A DNA stretch of 64,000 nucleotides. It comes from Anaerolineae bacterium (GTDB lineage Bacteria; Chloroflexota; Anaerolineae; Anaerolineales; E44-bin32). This document shows, in pieces, positions 37,016 to 45,595 of this stretch (positions are counted from its first letter, which is position 1; the number at the start of each line of letters is the position of its first letter). The position numbers and the translations under genes are program-made. A model generated the notes under the pieces. That model was given only the letters and a program-made list of their open reading frames with translations, had not been told where the DNA came from and made no database searches. The stretch covers positions 38,758 to 102,757 of the forward strand of contig DUEZ01000077.1 in NCBI GenBank assembly GCA_011174825.1, given 5' to 3'.

Positions 37016-37444
37016 TTAGAATAGTGAGATTATTATTTTCCATACAGCTTTCAACGCCGCTCCTGTTTTTTGAACAGTGATCACAGGTTTGACGGCGAGA
37101 TCTAAACCTTGAGATGTCACCTCCCCAACCCGCTTGACTGTTATATAAACCTTATCTATTGGATCAGGAAGGATACCGATCAGCCGAAACAGCCCGTAGG
37201 TAATTCCAATGAGAGCAGCGAAAATGAGAATCCCGATCACAAAGGTAGGGATGATGATCATCACCAAGCCTACATCCGCCCAGACGCTAGCCGTGCCGAA
37301 TCCAGCCAGGACAACCCATATCCCCAATCCAATGAGGATGATCACTCCCAAGACCAAGGGAAGATAGATCTGGAGCCAGACATGACGTCTCGTCACCCTG
37401 GATAATGTCTCCCTATCTCGGCTCTCAGACGGAACAGCATCCAT
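37016..37444 (-). CDS. small two-helix membrane protein
   Basis: Protein of 142 aa. A charged N-terminus (about 1-23) is followed by helix LPLVLGVIILIGLGIWVVLAG, a short loop, a second helix GLVMIIIPTFVIGILIFAALIGITYGLF and an amphipathic C-terminal region with KVYITVKRVGEVTSQGLDLAVKPVI. AGGAG lies nine bases before the ATG. It is paired with the 70-aa membrane protein downstream. No family recognised; the pair may form a small complex, but nothing shows this directly. Confidence 0.7.
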   Translation of the reverse strand: MDAVPSESRDRETLSRVTRRHVWLQIYLPLVLGVIILIGLGIWVVLAGFGTASVWADVGLVMIIIPTFVIGILIFAALIGITYGLFRLIGILPDPIDKVYITVKRVGEVTSQGLDLAVKPVITVQKTGAALKAVWKIIISLF

Positions 37445-37668
37445 CCGTTGCTTCTCCTCACAGACAGCGTTACGACGCTTGTCAGTCTAGAATAGGTAAG
37501 ACCATTTCGTATCTGACGCTATTCAAAGAAATCGAAGCGCCAAATTAATCCTTGGATATTTTAACATGCCTGATGCCCAACGCGGGAGTATCTCTTATTA
37601 GCCCTCCTCTCCCGCTATTCGCACACTCCATGGTGGGTTACAATGAAATCGTTTGTAAGGAGGGAAGC

Positions 37669-38880
37669 ATGACAGATTTCCCTGGTAAAGGCGTAGTGGC
37701 CGCCCTCAAGACCTCTCCAGAGAGCATCCTCGAGGACATCGATCGGGTGATGAAGCTGGCCGATTTCCAGGCCTCTCTTCCCAAAGATGTGACCACAGGT
37801 TTAAAGATCAACATCTCCTGGCAAACTTGGTATCCTGCATGTTCATCGACGCCATGGCAGATCGAGGGTGTGATACAAGCGCTCCAGAAGGCCGGCTACA
37901 ACGACTTGGTGGGCGTGCACAACGATACGGTGGTCGTCGACACTCGGGTTGGCGAATTTAATAACAAACATCGCTTCGTCACCGATGCTTACGATATCCC
38001 ATGCATTTACCTGTACGAAGAAGATTTCGAATGGTTTGAATACAAACCCAAGAGACCGCTACTTGTCCTAGACAAGGTCTATCCCCAGGGTGTTTTCATT
38101 CCCAAGGCTTTGGTGGGCTTGAGCATGATTCAACTCCCAACGGTTAAAACCCATGTGTTCACCACCATCACCGGTGCGATGAAAAACGCCTTCGGCGGTT
38201 TGCTCCATCGCAACCGCCACTGGACGCATGCTGTGATCCACGACACGCTCGTCGATTTGCTCATGATCCAACAAGACATCCACCCCGGGCTTTTTGCTGT
38301 CATGGATGGGACCTTCGCGGGTGATGGACCCGGTCCGCGCGCCATGCGGTGGCATCAAAAGGACATCCTGCTGGCATCCGCCGACCAGGTCGCGATCGAT
38401 GCTATCTCAGCTAAGCTGCAAGGTTTCGACCCGATGGGGTTGCGTTTCATTCGTAAGGCACACGAGATGGATCTTGGCGTTGGGGATCCGAGCCAAATAA
38501 AGGTCGTCGGTTATGATATCGAACAGGAGAAACCGTGGGGTTTCGTGCAGACCGACACCTTCGCCAGCCGCGGTCAGAAGGCCATCTATCATGGTCCGCT
38601 GAAACCCTTTGAAAAGCTCCTGCTTCAAAGCCCCCTGGTGCCTTGGTCATATTTCGCAAGCAACTTCTACCACAACGTGTTTTGGTATCCCTTCATTGGA
38701 CGTAAACGTGTCGAGGCGGCGTTAAAGAACCCCTGGGGTCAGCTTTTCAAGAGCTATGGTGACGGTCAGGTAGTCATGCCAGGCATGGAGCCTAAAACCG
38801 TTGTTCAAGCCGTGATTGGTTTGGCAGCTTTAGTAGCATTAGCGATCGGCGGCATAAGTATGCTGCGCAAGCGCGGATGA
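37669..38880 (+). CDS. DUF362 family protein with C-terminal membrane anchor
   Basis: Protein of 403 aa of the DUF362 family. Seen: LKINISWQTWYPACSSTPWQIEGVIQAL, a central LPTVKTHVFTTITGAMKNAFGGL and DGTFAGDGPGPR, then ASADQVAIDAISAKLQGFDP, all usual for the family. A C-terminal hydrophobic helix (AVIGLAALVALAIGGISML) and a basic end suggest a tail anchor. Some DUF362 proteins carry added ferredoxin domains; this one does not. Function unknown. AAGGAGG precedes the ATG and a TACAAT box lies at 37639-37644. It overlaps the next gene by four bases (ATGA). Confidence 0.88.
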   Translation: MTDFPGKGVVAALKTSPESILEDIDRVMKLADFQASLPKDVTTGLKINISWQTWYPACSSTPWQIEGVIQALQKAGYNDLVGVHNDTVVVDTRVGEFNNKHRFVTDAYDIPCIYLYEEDFEWFEYKPKRPLLVLDKVYPQGVFIPKALVGLSMIQLPTVKTHVFTTITGAMKNAFGGLLHRNRHWTHAVIHDTLVDLLMIQQDIHPGLFAVMDGTFAGDGPGPRAMRWHQKDILLASADQVAIDAISAKLQGFDPMGLRFIRKAHEMDLGVGDPSQIKVVGYDIEQEKPWGFVQTDTFASRGQKAIYHGPLKPFEKLLLQSPLVPWSYFASNFYHNVFWYPFIGRKRVEAALKNPWGQLFKSYGDGQVVMPGMEPKTVVQAVIGLAALVALAIGGISMLRKRG

Positions 38881-39857
38881 GAAATCTCCGCCGGCGCTTG
38901 ATCGCTGGGTTGATCCTAGGTTTCATCGTTATCCTGGCCCTGACTCTATTGGGGGACATCCAAGAGGTGGGTGATCACCTAACCGGATTTTCGTGGTACC
39001 TGGCACCCCTCATCCTCGCCTGCACTTTGTTCAACTACACACTACGCTTCATCAAATGGCACTTTTATTTAACACAAATAGGAATCCACGACCTGCCATG
39101 GCGCGAAAGCGCCCGCTTATTCATCGCAGGTTTTCCCTTGGCGGTCACACCCGGAAAGGTAGGAGAGGCGCTAAAGGGCGTTTGGCTGAATAGAATCGTT
39201 GGGGCTCCTACCGCACGGGGGATCACGGTTGTGCTCGCTGAACGCATCAGCGATGGTTTTGCAGTGCTCGCCCTCTCGACATTGGGTGTCATCGCCTACC
39301 CAAGATATTGGCCCGCTTTTGCTATCATCCTCGGTGCCTTGGTATCAGGTGTGCTTCTTTCGCAGATCCGTCCATTGGCTCTAGCAGTGCTCAATCTGGT
39401 GGATCGCCTACCGATGGCAAAACGCATCGCTCACCACTTGAGAGAATTCTATGAGGGAACTTACGCTCTATTCAGGCCTCGAGCGACTTTGTTAGCCGTC
39501 TGCCTTGGAACTTTCGCCTGGTTTGGTGAAGGTGTGGGGATGTACCTCGTACTTTTAGGTCTTGGAGTCCCTGGTGGTATTGAAACTTTCTCACTTGCCG
39601 TGTTCGTGCTCTCGTTCTCGACCGTCGTCGGTGCTGTCTCAGCCCTACCAGGAGGTTTGGTCGCAGCCGAAGCCAGCATCGCAGGGATGCTTGGTTTGCT
39701 GATGGAGCTTCCGACCAGCACCGCTGTTGCTGCCACCCTGCTCATACGTCTTGCTACCCTATGGTTTGGTGTAACGCTCGGGCTTGGGGTATGGGCATTT
39801 TCGAGGGATTTGTTGTTTATGGAAGAAAGGGATCAGGGATTAGGGATTAGGGATTAG
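38877..39857 (+). CDS. UPF0104 / lysylphosphatidylglycerol-synthase-type membrane protein
   Basis: Membrane protein of 326 aa with about eight helices, of the UPF0104 family (the membrane part of MprF and AglD-like proteins), members of which flip or modify lipid-linked molecules. Seen: FNYTLRFIKWHFYL, FPLAVTPGKVGEALKGVWL and LPGGLVAAEASIAGML, the usual conserved loops. It is translationally coupled to the DUF362 gene. The last ten codons run into a GGGATTA repeat, so the C-terminus (DQGLGIRD) is partly repeat-derived. Confidence 0.86.
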   Translation: MRNLRRRLIAGLILGFIVILALTLLGDIQEVGDHLTGFSWYLAPLILACTLFNYTLRFIKWHFYLTQIGIHDLPWRESARLFIAGFPLAVTPGKVGEALKGVWLNRIVGAPTARGITVVLAERISDGFAVLALSTLGVIAYPRYWPAFAIILGALVSGVLLSQIRPLALAVLNLVDRLPMAKRIAHHLREFYEGTYALFRPRATLLAVCLGTFAWFGEGVGMYLVLLGLGVPGGIETFSLAVFVLSFSTVVGAVSALPGGLVAAEASIAGMLGLLMELPTSTAVAATLLIRLATLWFGVTLGLGVWAFSRDLLFMEERDQGLGIRD

Positions 39858-39912
39858 ATCTGGTAGGAACCTCCGCTTCATCCGCCTGATCCCCGATCCC
39901 CGATCCCTATTC
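39828..39912. repeat. 7-bp GGGATTA repeat with imperfect inverted copy
   Basis: Four head-to-tail GGGATYA units (39834-39856) face GATCCCC units (39887-39908) on the other side of a short loop, forming an imperfect hairpin between the two convergent genes. It encodes the tail of the UPF0104 protein and may act as a bidirectional terminator. Confidence 0.6.
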
Positions 39913-41418
39913 TTTACTCCTTAGATGCGGGAAAAGGATGACCTCACGAATCGACTCCTTATCCGCCAGCAACATCGTCAAACGATCGACCCCCATGCCA
40001 AAACCCCCATTCGGTGGCATGCCGTAGCGCATGGCACGAAGGTAATCCTCGTCCATCGGGTGACGTTCCTGGTCATCCTCAGCGTAGTCACGACCCATCT
40101 CTTGAAAACGCAGTTCTTGATCGAGGGGATCGTTGAGCTCGGTGAAAGCGTTACACAACTCCATGCCCCCTACAAAGGCTTCAAAACGCTCAACGGTATT
40201 GATGTCATCCGGTAGGCTCTTCGCCAAGGGAGAGATATCACGAGGGTAATCATAGATAATTGTTGGTTGAATGAGCTCCGGCTCTACATAGTGCGTCAGG
40301 AGTGACTCGATCAGCTTCCCCCGAGTGGAGTGCTCTGCTGGATCGTGACCAAGGGCGACCATCGCTTGACGCAACGAGTCGACAGATGAATGTTCACCGA
40401 TATCAATGGTGGACTTTTCGATGATCGCGTCATGAAGCGTGATTCGCTCCCAGGGTGGTGAGAGATCGATCTCATGACCCTTGTATGTGATCGTCGTCGC
40501 ACCAAGCACCTGCTGGGCGACGTAAGCAACCATCTCTTCAGTCAAGGTCATCACGTCCTTGTAATCTGCGTATGCCATGTAGAACTCAAGCATCGTGAAC
40601 TCGGGATTGTGTTTAGAGGAGACACCCTCGTTACGGAAATCACGCCCGATCTCATAGACCCTCTCGAACCCACCTACGATGAGACGCTTTAAGTAGAGTT
40701 CAAAAGAGATCCGCAGATAAAGGTCCTGGTGCAGTTGGTTGTGATGTGTGATGAAGGGTTGGGCAGCGGCACCCCCATAGATCGGTTGTAATATGGGCGT
40801 CTCGACCTCAATAAAACCCTTCTCATCCATGAAGCGCTGCAAAGCGCGCACGATGTTGGTCCGCAGGATGAAGATCTCGCGCACGTCCTGGTTGACGGCT
40901 AGATCAGCGTAACGTTGGCGATAACGCGCTTCAGGATCAGCAAAAGCACTGTAGACAACCCGTTTCCCGTCGACGATTTCCTCCTTCGACGCTGGCAGAG
41001 GTGAAAGCGATTTTGCCAGCATGCGAAGATCTGTGACGTGAAGGGTGATCTCTCCGGTGCGCGTGCGGAACATCCTCCCTGTGGCTTCGAGAAAATCACC
41101 CAGGTCAAAATTTTCGCTGAAAAGATTCATCAGCTCTTCACCTAGATCATCGCTGCGCATATAGAGCTGGAGCCGACCCGCGCCGTCCTCGATGTGCGCG
41201 AAGGTCGTTTTTCCCATCTCGCGAATCGATCGTATTCTCCCCACTACCGTCGTCACGATCTCCTCACCTTCTTTTGCATCCTCAAAGGCTTGGATTGCAG
41301 CGTGAGTCGAGTGGGTGCGGGTGGCTTGGCGAGGGAACGGTTCCATCCCCATTTCTCGTAACCGTTTGAGCTTTTCAAAGCGCACTCGCTCAAGATCTGT
41401 CAGTTCAGCCATTTCCAT
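39907..41418 (-). CDS. lysS: lysyl-tRNA synthetase, class II
   Basis: LysRS, 503 aa. An N-terminal OB-fold binds the anticodon (VVGRIRSIREMGKTTFAHIEDG), followed by the class II catalytic core with FIEVETPIL (motif 1), FRNEGVSSKHNPEFTMLE (motif 2) and GFGMGVDRLTMLL (motif 3). It charges tRNA-Lys, a copy of which lies at 45.5 kb. AAGGAAG precedes two close ATGs; the first is used here. No T-box leader was seen upstream. greA, in the same direction, ends with its own terminator 200 bp upstream. Confidence 0.97.
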   Translation of the reverse strand: MEMAELTDLERVRFEKLKRLREMGMEPFPRQATRTHSTHAAIQAFEDAKEGEEIVTTVVGRIRSIREMGKTTFAHIEDGAGRLQLYMRSDDLGEELMNLFSENFDLGDFLEATGRMFRTRTGEITLHVTDLRMLAKSLSPLPASKEEIVDGKRVVYSAFADPEARYRQRYADLAVNQDVREIFILRTNIVRALQRFMDEKGFIEVETPILQPIYGGAAAQPFITHHNQLHQDLYLRISFELYLKRLIVGGFERVYEIGRDFRNEGVSSKHNPEFTMLEFYMAYADYKDVMTLTEEMVAYVAQQVLGATTITYKGHEIDLSPPWERITLHDAIIEKSTIDIGEHSSVDSLRQAMVALGHDPAEHSTRGKLIESLLTHYVEPELIQPTIIYDYPRDISPLAKSLPDDINTVERFEAFVGGMELCNAFTELNDPLDQELRFQEMGRDYAEDDQERHPMDEDYLRAMRYGMPPNGGFGMGVDRLTMLLADKESIREVILFPHLRSKE

Positions 41419-41618
41419 CGACTTCCTTATAAACGCCCCACATGGCAGGCGTACGAACGAGTTGGACGGAGTTTCCAGGATTGGATCAAGTCAAATCCGG
41501 TTCACAGTGTCATCGCTGAAGATCTTACTGGGATCGTCGCAGTGTACCTTGGTCCGAATCTCGAACCGTTAGCTCATCCATCCATGAACACAAGACTCCG
41601 CTTGGGGGTAGTGTACAC

Positions 41619-41655
41619 GAAAAGCGCCCCGCACGGCACAACTCGTGCGGGGCGC
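41619..41655 (-). terminator. intrinsic terminator of greA
   Basis: Read on the minus strand: perfect 12-bp GC-rich stem GCGCCCCGCACG (41655-41644 with 41635-41624), 8-nt loop, then TTTTCG. It lies 18 bp past the greA stop. Confidence 0.9.
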
Positions 41656-41672
41656 CCCTTGGGTCCCCATGA

Positions 41673-42140
41673 TTATTCGATCTTGACAATCCGGAAACGA
41701 AGCACACCGGCTGGAGCGTCGACTTCCACCTCGTCACCCACTTGATTACCTAACAACGCTTGTCCCAATGGGGATTCGTTGGAAATCAAACCGTTCTTCG
41801 GATCGGCTTCGGCCGCACCGACGATGGTGAAGGTCTCACGTTTCTTCCCATCTTGTTTTACAACGACCGTGTTGCCAATATCCACTACACCTGTCGATTC
41901 ACCAGGTTCAATGATTCTAGCTTGGGCAAGTATGTGCTCAACTTCCAAGATGCGGCCCTCTATAAAAGCCTGTTCATTCTTGGCGGCCTCATACTCGGCG
42001 TTGTCGATCAGATCTCCGCCTTCCATCGCCTCGTGTAACCGCTCGGCGACCTTTTTCCGTCGAACTTTCCGGAGATGATCGAGCTCTTCTTCCAGCTTTC
42101 TGAGACCTTCAGCGGTCAGGTAAATAGCCTGGTTACTCAT
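41673..42140 (-). CDS. greA: transcription elongation factor GreA
   Basis: GreA, 155 aa, which rescues backtracked RNA polymerase by stimulating transcript cleavage. Seen: YLTAEGLRKLEEELDHL at the N-terminus of the coiled coil, the tip with DLIDNAEYEAAKNEQ carrying the acidic residues, and the FKBP-like C-terminal half with VGAAEADPKNGLISNESPLGQALLG. It is followed by a strong terminator and has a promoter region of its own, since the gene before it also ends in a terminator. Confidence 0.96.
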   Translation of the reverse strand: MSNQAIYLTAEGLRKLEEELDHLRKVRRKKVAERLHEAMEGGDLIDNAEYEAAKNEQAFIEGRILEVEHILAQARIIEPGESTGVVDIGNTVVVKQDGKKRETFTIVGAAEADPKNGLISNESPLGQALLGNQVGDEVEVDAPAGVLRFRIVKIE

Positions 42141-42199
42141 CTACTTTCCTAGAGGTGATCCAAATGTAATCTACGAGTCACGCATTTATGCCAGATGAT

Positions 42200-42229
42200 C
42201 AAAAAAGGCCTGAGAGTATTCTCTCAGCC
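42200..42229 (-). terminator. intrinsic terminator of the PIG-L gene
   Basis: Read on the minus strand: GGCTGAGAG, loop AATA, CTCTCAGGCC with one bulged base, then six T residues (complement of 42206-42201). Confidence 0.8.
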
Positions 42230-42386
42230 CGGTCCGATTTTAGCGGTTGGATGATAGCATAAGTTCTCACCTATGTCCAGCGGATCTCATCACCCTTCGT
42301 TTCCTACCTAAGCGGACCAATGTTTTAACGGTCTTCACCCAATATTTTTAACCTCGTTGATAACTTATGGCTATAGGTGGTTAATC

Positions 42387-43130
42387 CTAACCTTCGTCTT
42401 CCGGCCGAAAAAGTCGAAGACCATCATACGTGTCATGATAGTCCCGCAGCTCTTGATGCAGTGATTGCATGTCCATCCAGAAGGTGGAAAGTTGAGATTG
42501 ATACATCGCAACGGCAGCAGCCCACGCATCGATTTCCCCACTAGACAACGGCCAAGTAATCTCAATCCCAGCGGGAAATCCCAATTCATGCGGCAGGATC
42601 TCTCCCCGCGCGGTGTAGGGCAGATCGTAGTAGTACCACAAACTTAATTCGAGACGTTCGGCGGCGAGCCTTGTTAGATGATGATCGACATGCCCACCCA
42701 CACCAATTGGGCAATAGATCCTGAACTCCGGAGGACATTGTTCCCTGAGCAAATTAGCCAAGTGCTGGATTAAACCTTGCTCCTTCATGTGCACAGGGCT
42801 GATAATCTCGCTTTCCGAGGTATACAGCGCGTCACCTTCTGGATCACGTCGATAGATCGCGTCCGGGATATCCAGATGGACAACGACTGCATCTAGACGA
42901 CCACAAGCCACGCGATCCTCTGCACGTCTAGCGCCTATCGGCGAACTCGACCCGCCCCACCGCTCATGCAGCTCCATTGCAAACGGCGAAAGAGGTCCTG
43001 GTGGTGGATCACCGGCACAAATAGTCAGGACGGATACCAAATCTCCGCTCGCTGCTTGTTGGGCGATTAAACCACCACAGGAGATCACGGCATCGTCGAG
43101 ATGTGGTGATAGGTAAAGGTGCGAAACCAT
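42387..43130 (-). CDS. PIG-L family deacetylase
   Basis: Deacetylase of 247 aa of the PIG-L/LmbE family, zinc enzymes that deacetylate N-acetylglucosaminyl or similar conjugates. Seen: LSPHLDDAVISCGGLI with the metal-binding HxDD motif, ARRAEDRVACGRL, and GVGGHVDHHLTRLAAE with the third ligand His. The start is the ATG at 43130: the family motif begins seven residues later and a TATAAT box stands six bases before it, implying a leaderless mRNA. A longer frame to 43181 would overlap that promoter. The substrate is unknown. Confidence 0.88.
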   Translation of the reverse strand: MVSHLYLSPHLDDAVISCGGLIAQQAASGDLVSVLTICAGDPPPGPLSPFAMELHERWGGSSSPIGARRAEDRVACGRLDAVVVHLDIPDAIYRRDPEGDALYTSESEIISPVHMKEQGLIQHLANLLREQCPPEFRIYCPIGVGGHVDHHLTRLAAERLELSLWYYYDLPYTARGEILPHELGFPAGIEITWPLSSGEIDAWAAAVAMYQSQLSTFWMDMQSLHQELRDYHDTYDGLRLFRPEDEG

Positions 43131-43136
43131 GGGCAG

Positions 43137-43142
43137 ATTATA
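43137..43142 (-). promoter_or_regulatory. -10 box giving a leaderless PIG-L mRNA
   Basis: TATAAT on the minus strand, six bases before the PIG-L ATG, with no ribosome site between. The -35 region is weak. Confidence 0.55.
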
Positions 43143-43213
43143 GCCTAGGGGAATTGAAGAATCGTAATCATGAATCCACAAAAAAGTTATCTATGAGAGG
43201 AGGACGGGCACGT

Positions 43214-44845
43214 TTACAGGATTACCCTCACCCCCCTGTCCCCGACCACCCACACCTCCGTCGCAAAACTTTGGATGAAGTAGCGATCATGGACCACAGC
43301 GATGACCGTCCCGTCATACATGGATAGCGCCGCCTCGAACCTCGAACGGGAGGGAATATCCAGATGGTTGATCGGCTCATCCAATAGGAGGAAATTGCTC
43401 CCCTCCGCTACAAGAAGGGCCAGCATCAAACGTGACCGTTCACCGTAACTCAAGCTAGAGATAGGACGGAGCGGATCCTCCCCACTGAGAAGGTAATAAT
43501 GCAAGAATGCGCGCGCCTCAGTCTCACTCATCGGTGCTGCTTCCCTGATCAGTGCAAGCGAACTGCGATCTGGATCAAGAACTTCTTGCTCTTGAGCCAT
43601 GTAACCCAACTGAATACTAGGACCGAGACGAACTCGACCTGCAAAGGGGTCCATAGATCCTGAGATCGTGCGTAACAGCGTGGTCTTTCCCAAACCGTTT
43701 GCACCTGTAAGCGCGACCCTGGCTCCAGCACGCAAGTGTAAGTTGACATCAACCAATAAAGGTTCAAAACCTGGGTAGCCGATTGCGAGATCCTCTGTGA
43801 TCAGCACATCTTGGCCGCGGTGTTTGGGCTTTGCGAACTCGAGCTTCATGCGCCAGCCTTCTCGAGGTTTTTCTACCCGTTGATCAGATTTCATGTAACG
43901 GGTCAGCTTCCTCTCCCGTGATGTGGCCTTGCGTGCAACTTTCTTCGCGTACCGGCGCTGCTGGTCATCGATGGTTGATCGCTCTACCCTACGAGCCTGC
44001 TCCTTTGTGTGCGCGATGTCCTGACGCATCCGCCGGATCTCATATTCCTGGTCGCGGTATGCCGCCATCTGTTTCTCACGCTCGGTCAAATACATCGCCA
44101 AATATGCACTGAAGTTACCATCATACACACGGACTGTGTGTGTCGTTTCATCCAGATCGAGAATCTGGTTCACCGTCTGGTCGAGGAAGGTCCTGTCGTG
44201 GGAGACGATCAAAACGCCGCCTTCAATCCTGGCAAGCCATTCCTCAAGCCATTCAAGCATCTCGATATCAAGATGATTGGTCGGCTCGTCGAGCAGAAGC
44301 AGCTCCGCATCGCTCAGCAGGACTCTCGCTAAGCTCAAGCGTGTTTTTTGACCACCGCTGAGCTCGTGGACAGGTGTCGAGAGACCAAGATCCTGCAATC
44401 CCAACGTCGCTAGTACGTTTTCGGCCTGGCTTTCACTGACCTGAAGAGATAGGAAGGTCAGACGATCGAGCGTGCGATCGTAAACCGCCATCAAAGCTTC
44501 AGCATCGTCACCCTCTGCGCGAGCGATCTGATCCGAAATTCGGGCGAGTTCGGTTTCGACATGTGCTAACTCCACCCTATGTGGCTCGAGCAGATCACCG
44601 ATCAACGTGTCTTCCGGGACATGAAGACCTTGAGGAAGGAATCCGATACGCAGCCCTTTAGGTTGGAAAGTTACATTGCCGCTATCCGGGCGTTCTAAGC
44701 CGGCGATGATGCGTAAGAGCGTCGTTTTGCCGCAGCCGTTCGGTCCGATCAGTCCCATTCGATCGCCGCGATTAACGGCGAAACTGACATCCTCCAGGAT
44801 GATTTGATCACCATAACGTTTTGTGATTCCATTGACGACGAGCAT
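43214..44845 (-). CDS. ABC-F family ATPase
   Basis: ABC-F protein of 543 aa: two ATP-binding domains without membrane parts. Seen: first Walker A GPNGCGKTT, signature LSGGQKTRLSLARVLL, Walker B LLLLDEPTNHLD; a long charged interdomain linker (about 240-310, rich in Arg/Lys); second Walker A GANGLGKTT, signature LSYGERSRLML, and LLLDEPINHLD. ABC-F proteins act on the ribosome, either easing stalls (Uup/EttA-like) or giving resistance to antibiotics (ARE type). The gene is preceded by a leader peptide and attenuator, the arrangement found for several antibiotic-inducible members. Which class it belongs to cannot be fixed from motifs alone. Confidence 0.93.
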   Translation of the reverse strand: MLVVNGITKRYGDQIILEDVSFAVNRGDRMGLIGPNGCGKTTLLRIIAGLERPDSGNVTFQPKGLRIGFLPQGLHVPEDTLIGDLLEPHRVELAHVETELARISDQIARAEGDDAEALMAVYDRTLDRLTFLSLQVSESQAENVLATLGLQDLGLSTPVHELSGGQKTRLSLARVLLSDAELLLLDEPTNHLDIEMLEWLEEWLARIEGGVLIVSHDRTFLDQTVNQILDLDETTHTVRVYDGNFSAYLAMYLTEREKQMAAYRDQEYEIRRMRQDIAHTKEQARRVERSTIDDQQRRYAKKVARKATSRERKLTRYMKSDQRVEKPREGWRMKLEFAKPKHRGQDVLITEDLAIGYPGFEPLLVDVNLHLRAGARVALTGANGLGKTTLLRTISGSMDPFAGRVRLGPSIQLGYMAQEQEVLDPDRSSLALIREAAPMSETEARAFLHYYLLSGEDPLRPISSLSYGERSRLMLALLVAEGSNFLLLDEPINHLDIPSRSRFEAALSMYDGTVIAVVHDRYFIQSFATEVWVVGDRGVRVIL

Positions 44846-44881
44846 GGCACCCTCATTTCCTCACGGAGTACGTAGAGAACG

Positions 44882-44909
44882 AAAAACGCCGCGGGCTGCG
44901 CCACGGCGT
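44882..44909 (-). terminator. attenuator terminator in the ABC-F leader
   Basis: On the minus strand, stem ACGCCG/CGGCGT (44909-44904 with 44891-44886) with a 12-nt GC-rich loop and a run of five T residues, 37 bp before the ABC-F start and after the leader ORF. CGTGG in its loop-side strand (44905-44901) could instead pair with CCACG inside the leader ORF (44954-44950), a possible antiterminator. Confidence 0.65.
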
Positions 44910-44935
44910 AGACGAAAACCGATTCGATCACACGA

Positions 44936-44998
44936 TCAACGTGCGCGCACGTGGTTGCGCCAGAGAACTCCTTGGATGTTGATCGCGTTGTCGGTCAT
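44936..44998 (-). CDS. 20-residue leader peptide of the ABC-F gene
   Basis: Short ORF of 20 codons on the ABC-F transcript. It begins MTDNAINIQG and ends in an Arg-rich HVRAR before TGA. GAGG lies five bases before its ATG and a near-perfect promoter about 30 bp before that. Codons 5-8 (CGATCAAC) are complementary to GTTGATCG at its own end, so a ribosome stalled on it would change the RNA fold. Inferred role: ribosome-sensing leader controlling read-through into the ABC-F gene. The product itself probably has no other function. Confidence 0.65.
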   Translation of the reverse strand: MTDNAINIQGVLWRNHVRAR

Positions 44999-45027
44999 CC
45001 TTACCTCATGGGTTGATGTACGAGTTG

Positions 45028-45056
45028 ATGATACCAACCGCGAGCGAGCGTGTCAA
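45028..45056 (-). promoter_or_regulatory. promoter of the ABC-F leader
   Basis: Perfect TTGACA (45056-45051), 17-bp spacer and TATCAT (45033-45028) on the minus strand: the best sigma70-type promoter in the window. Confidence 0.85.
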
Positions 45057-45479
45057 CAACGCCTGATGGATCTCATGCTATGGACATGACAAGGTGCTGA
45101 GCATACTGGGCTCTTCAACGAACCCAGTACAAGACGCTGAGCATGATGAGCCTGTCGAAGCACTCAGCGGCGGTCTTTGGCAATTAATTTCAGACCGGGC
45201 TTTCACGCCCGGCTGATCAATGGGTGATTGGTTTTGCGTATCCATAAATCAAGTTTAAGCCGGAAACATCTTTGGAGTGCGCAAGCTCTGCTTGCGCGCC
45301 GAAGCAGAGCTTCGGCACTCCAAATGCTACCTTTTCACTCGCTCAATATAGGTAAACACGAAGCAATCGACGACGAAAGTAAAAATTGGCTGACGTAGAT
45401 TGCTCCGCGTTCTCGTCCCGCCATGATGTATTTCCCTTACGTTGACGCTCGTACACGCCAGGTGATACAATCGAACTCG
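45057..45479. repeat. intergenic region with inverted repeat before tRNA-Lys
   Basis: No gene seen. 45105-45160 holds two related stretches with GACGCTGAGCATGATGAGCC-like text. 45271-45324 is an inverted repeat with TTTGGAGTGC/GCACTCCAAA ends and an inner AGCTCTGC/GCAGAGCT stem; a second copy lies at 60.33 kb. A GATACAAT box at 45465-45472 may be the -10 of the tRNA gene. Confidence 0.7.
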
Positions 45480-45552
45480 GCGCCGTTAGCTCAATTGGCA
45501 GAGCAGGGGCCTTTTAAGCCCAAGGTCACAGGTTCGATCCCTGTACGGCGCA
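45480..45552 (+). tRNA. tRNA-Lys (anticodon TTT)
   Basis: Complete cloverleaf of 73 nt: acceptor GCGCCGT pairs with ACGGCGC, D-arm GCTC/GAGC with an AATTGGCA loop, anticodon loop CTTTTAA with anticodon TTT, five-base variable loop and T-arm ACAGG-TTCGATC-CCTGT, discriminator A. The 27:43 pair of the anticodon stem is a G/A mismatch. CCA is not encoded. Its 3' part (from base 45511) is repeated at 47347-47390, marking it as an integration site. Confidence 0.97.
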
Positions 45553-45554
45553 TC
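45511..45554 (+). repeat. 44-bp direct repeat, left copy (att-like, inside tRNA-Lys)
   Basis: From the anticodon loop to two bases past the discriminator, identical to 47347-47390. Sequence before and after the two copies differs. This is the pattern left by tyrosine-recombinase integration into a tRNA gene. Confidence 0.85.
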
Positions 45555-45570
45555 TCACCTCCAACGCCAA

Positions 45571-45595
45571 ATCCCGCATAAAACGCGGGATTTTT
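45571..45595 (+). terminator. intrinsic terminator after tRNA-Lys
   Basis: Stem ATCCCGC/GCGGGAT (45571-45577 with 45585-45591), 7-nt loop, then TTTT. It lies inside the inserted element. Confidence 0.85.

Noticed and set aside
39834..39856. Telomere-like repeat
   Set aside because: Only four GGGATTA units next to an inverted copy; simple slippage or a terminator-like hairpin explains it better.
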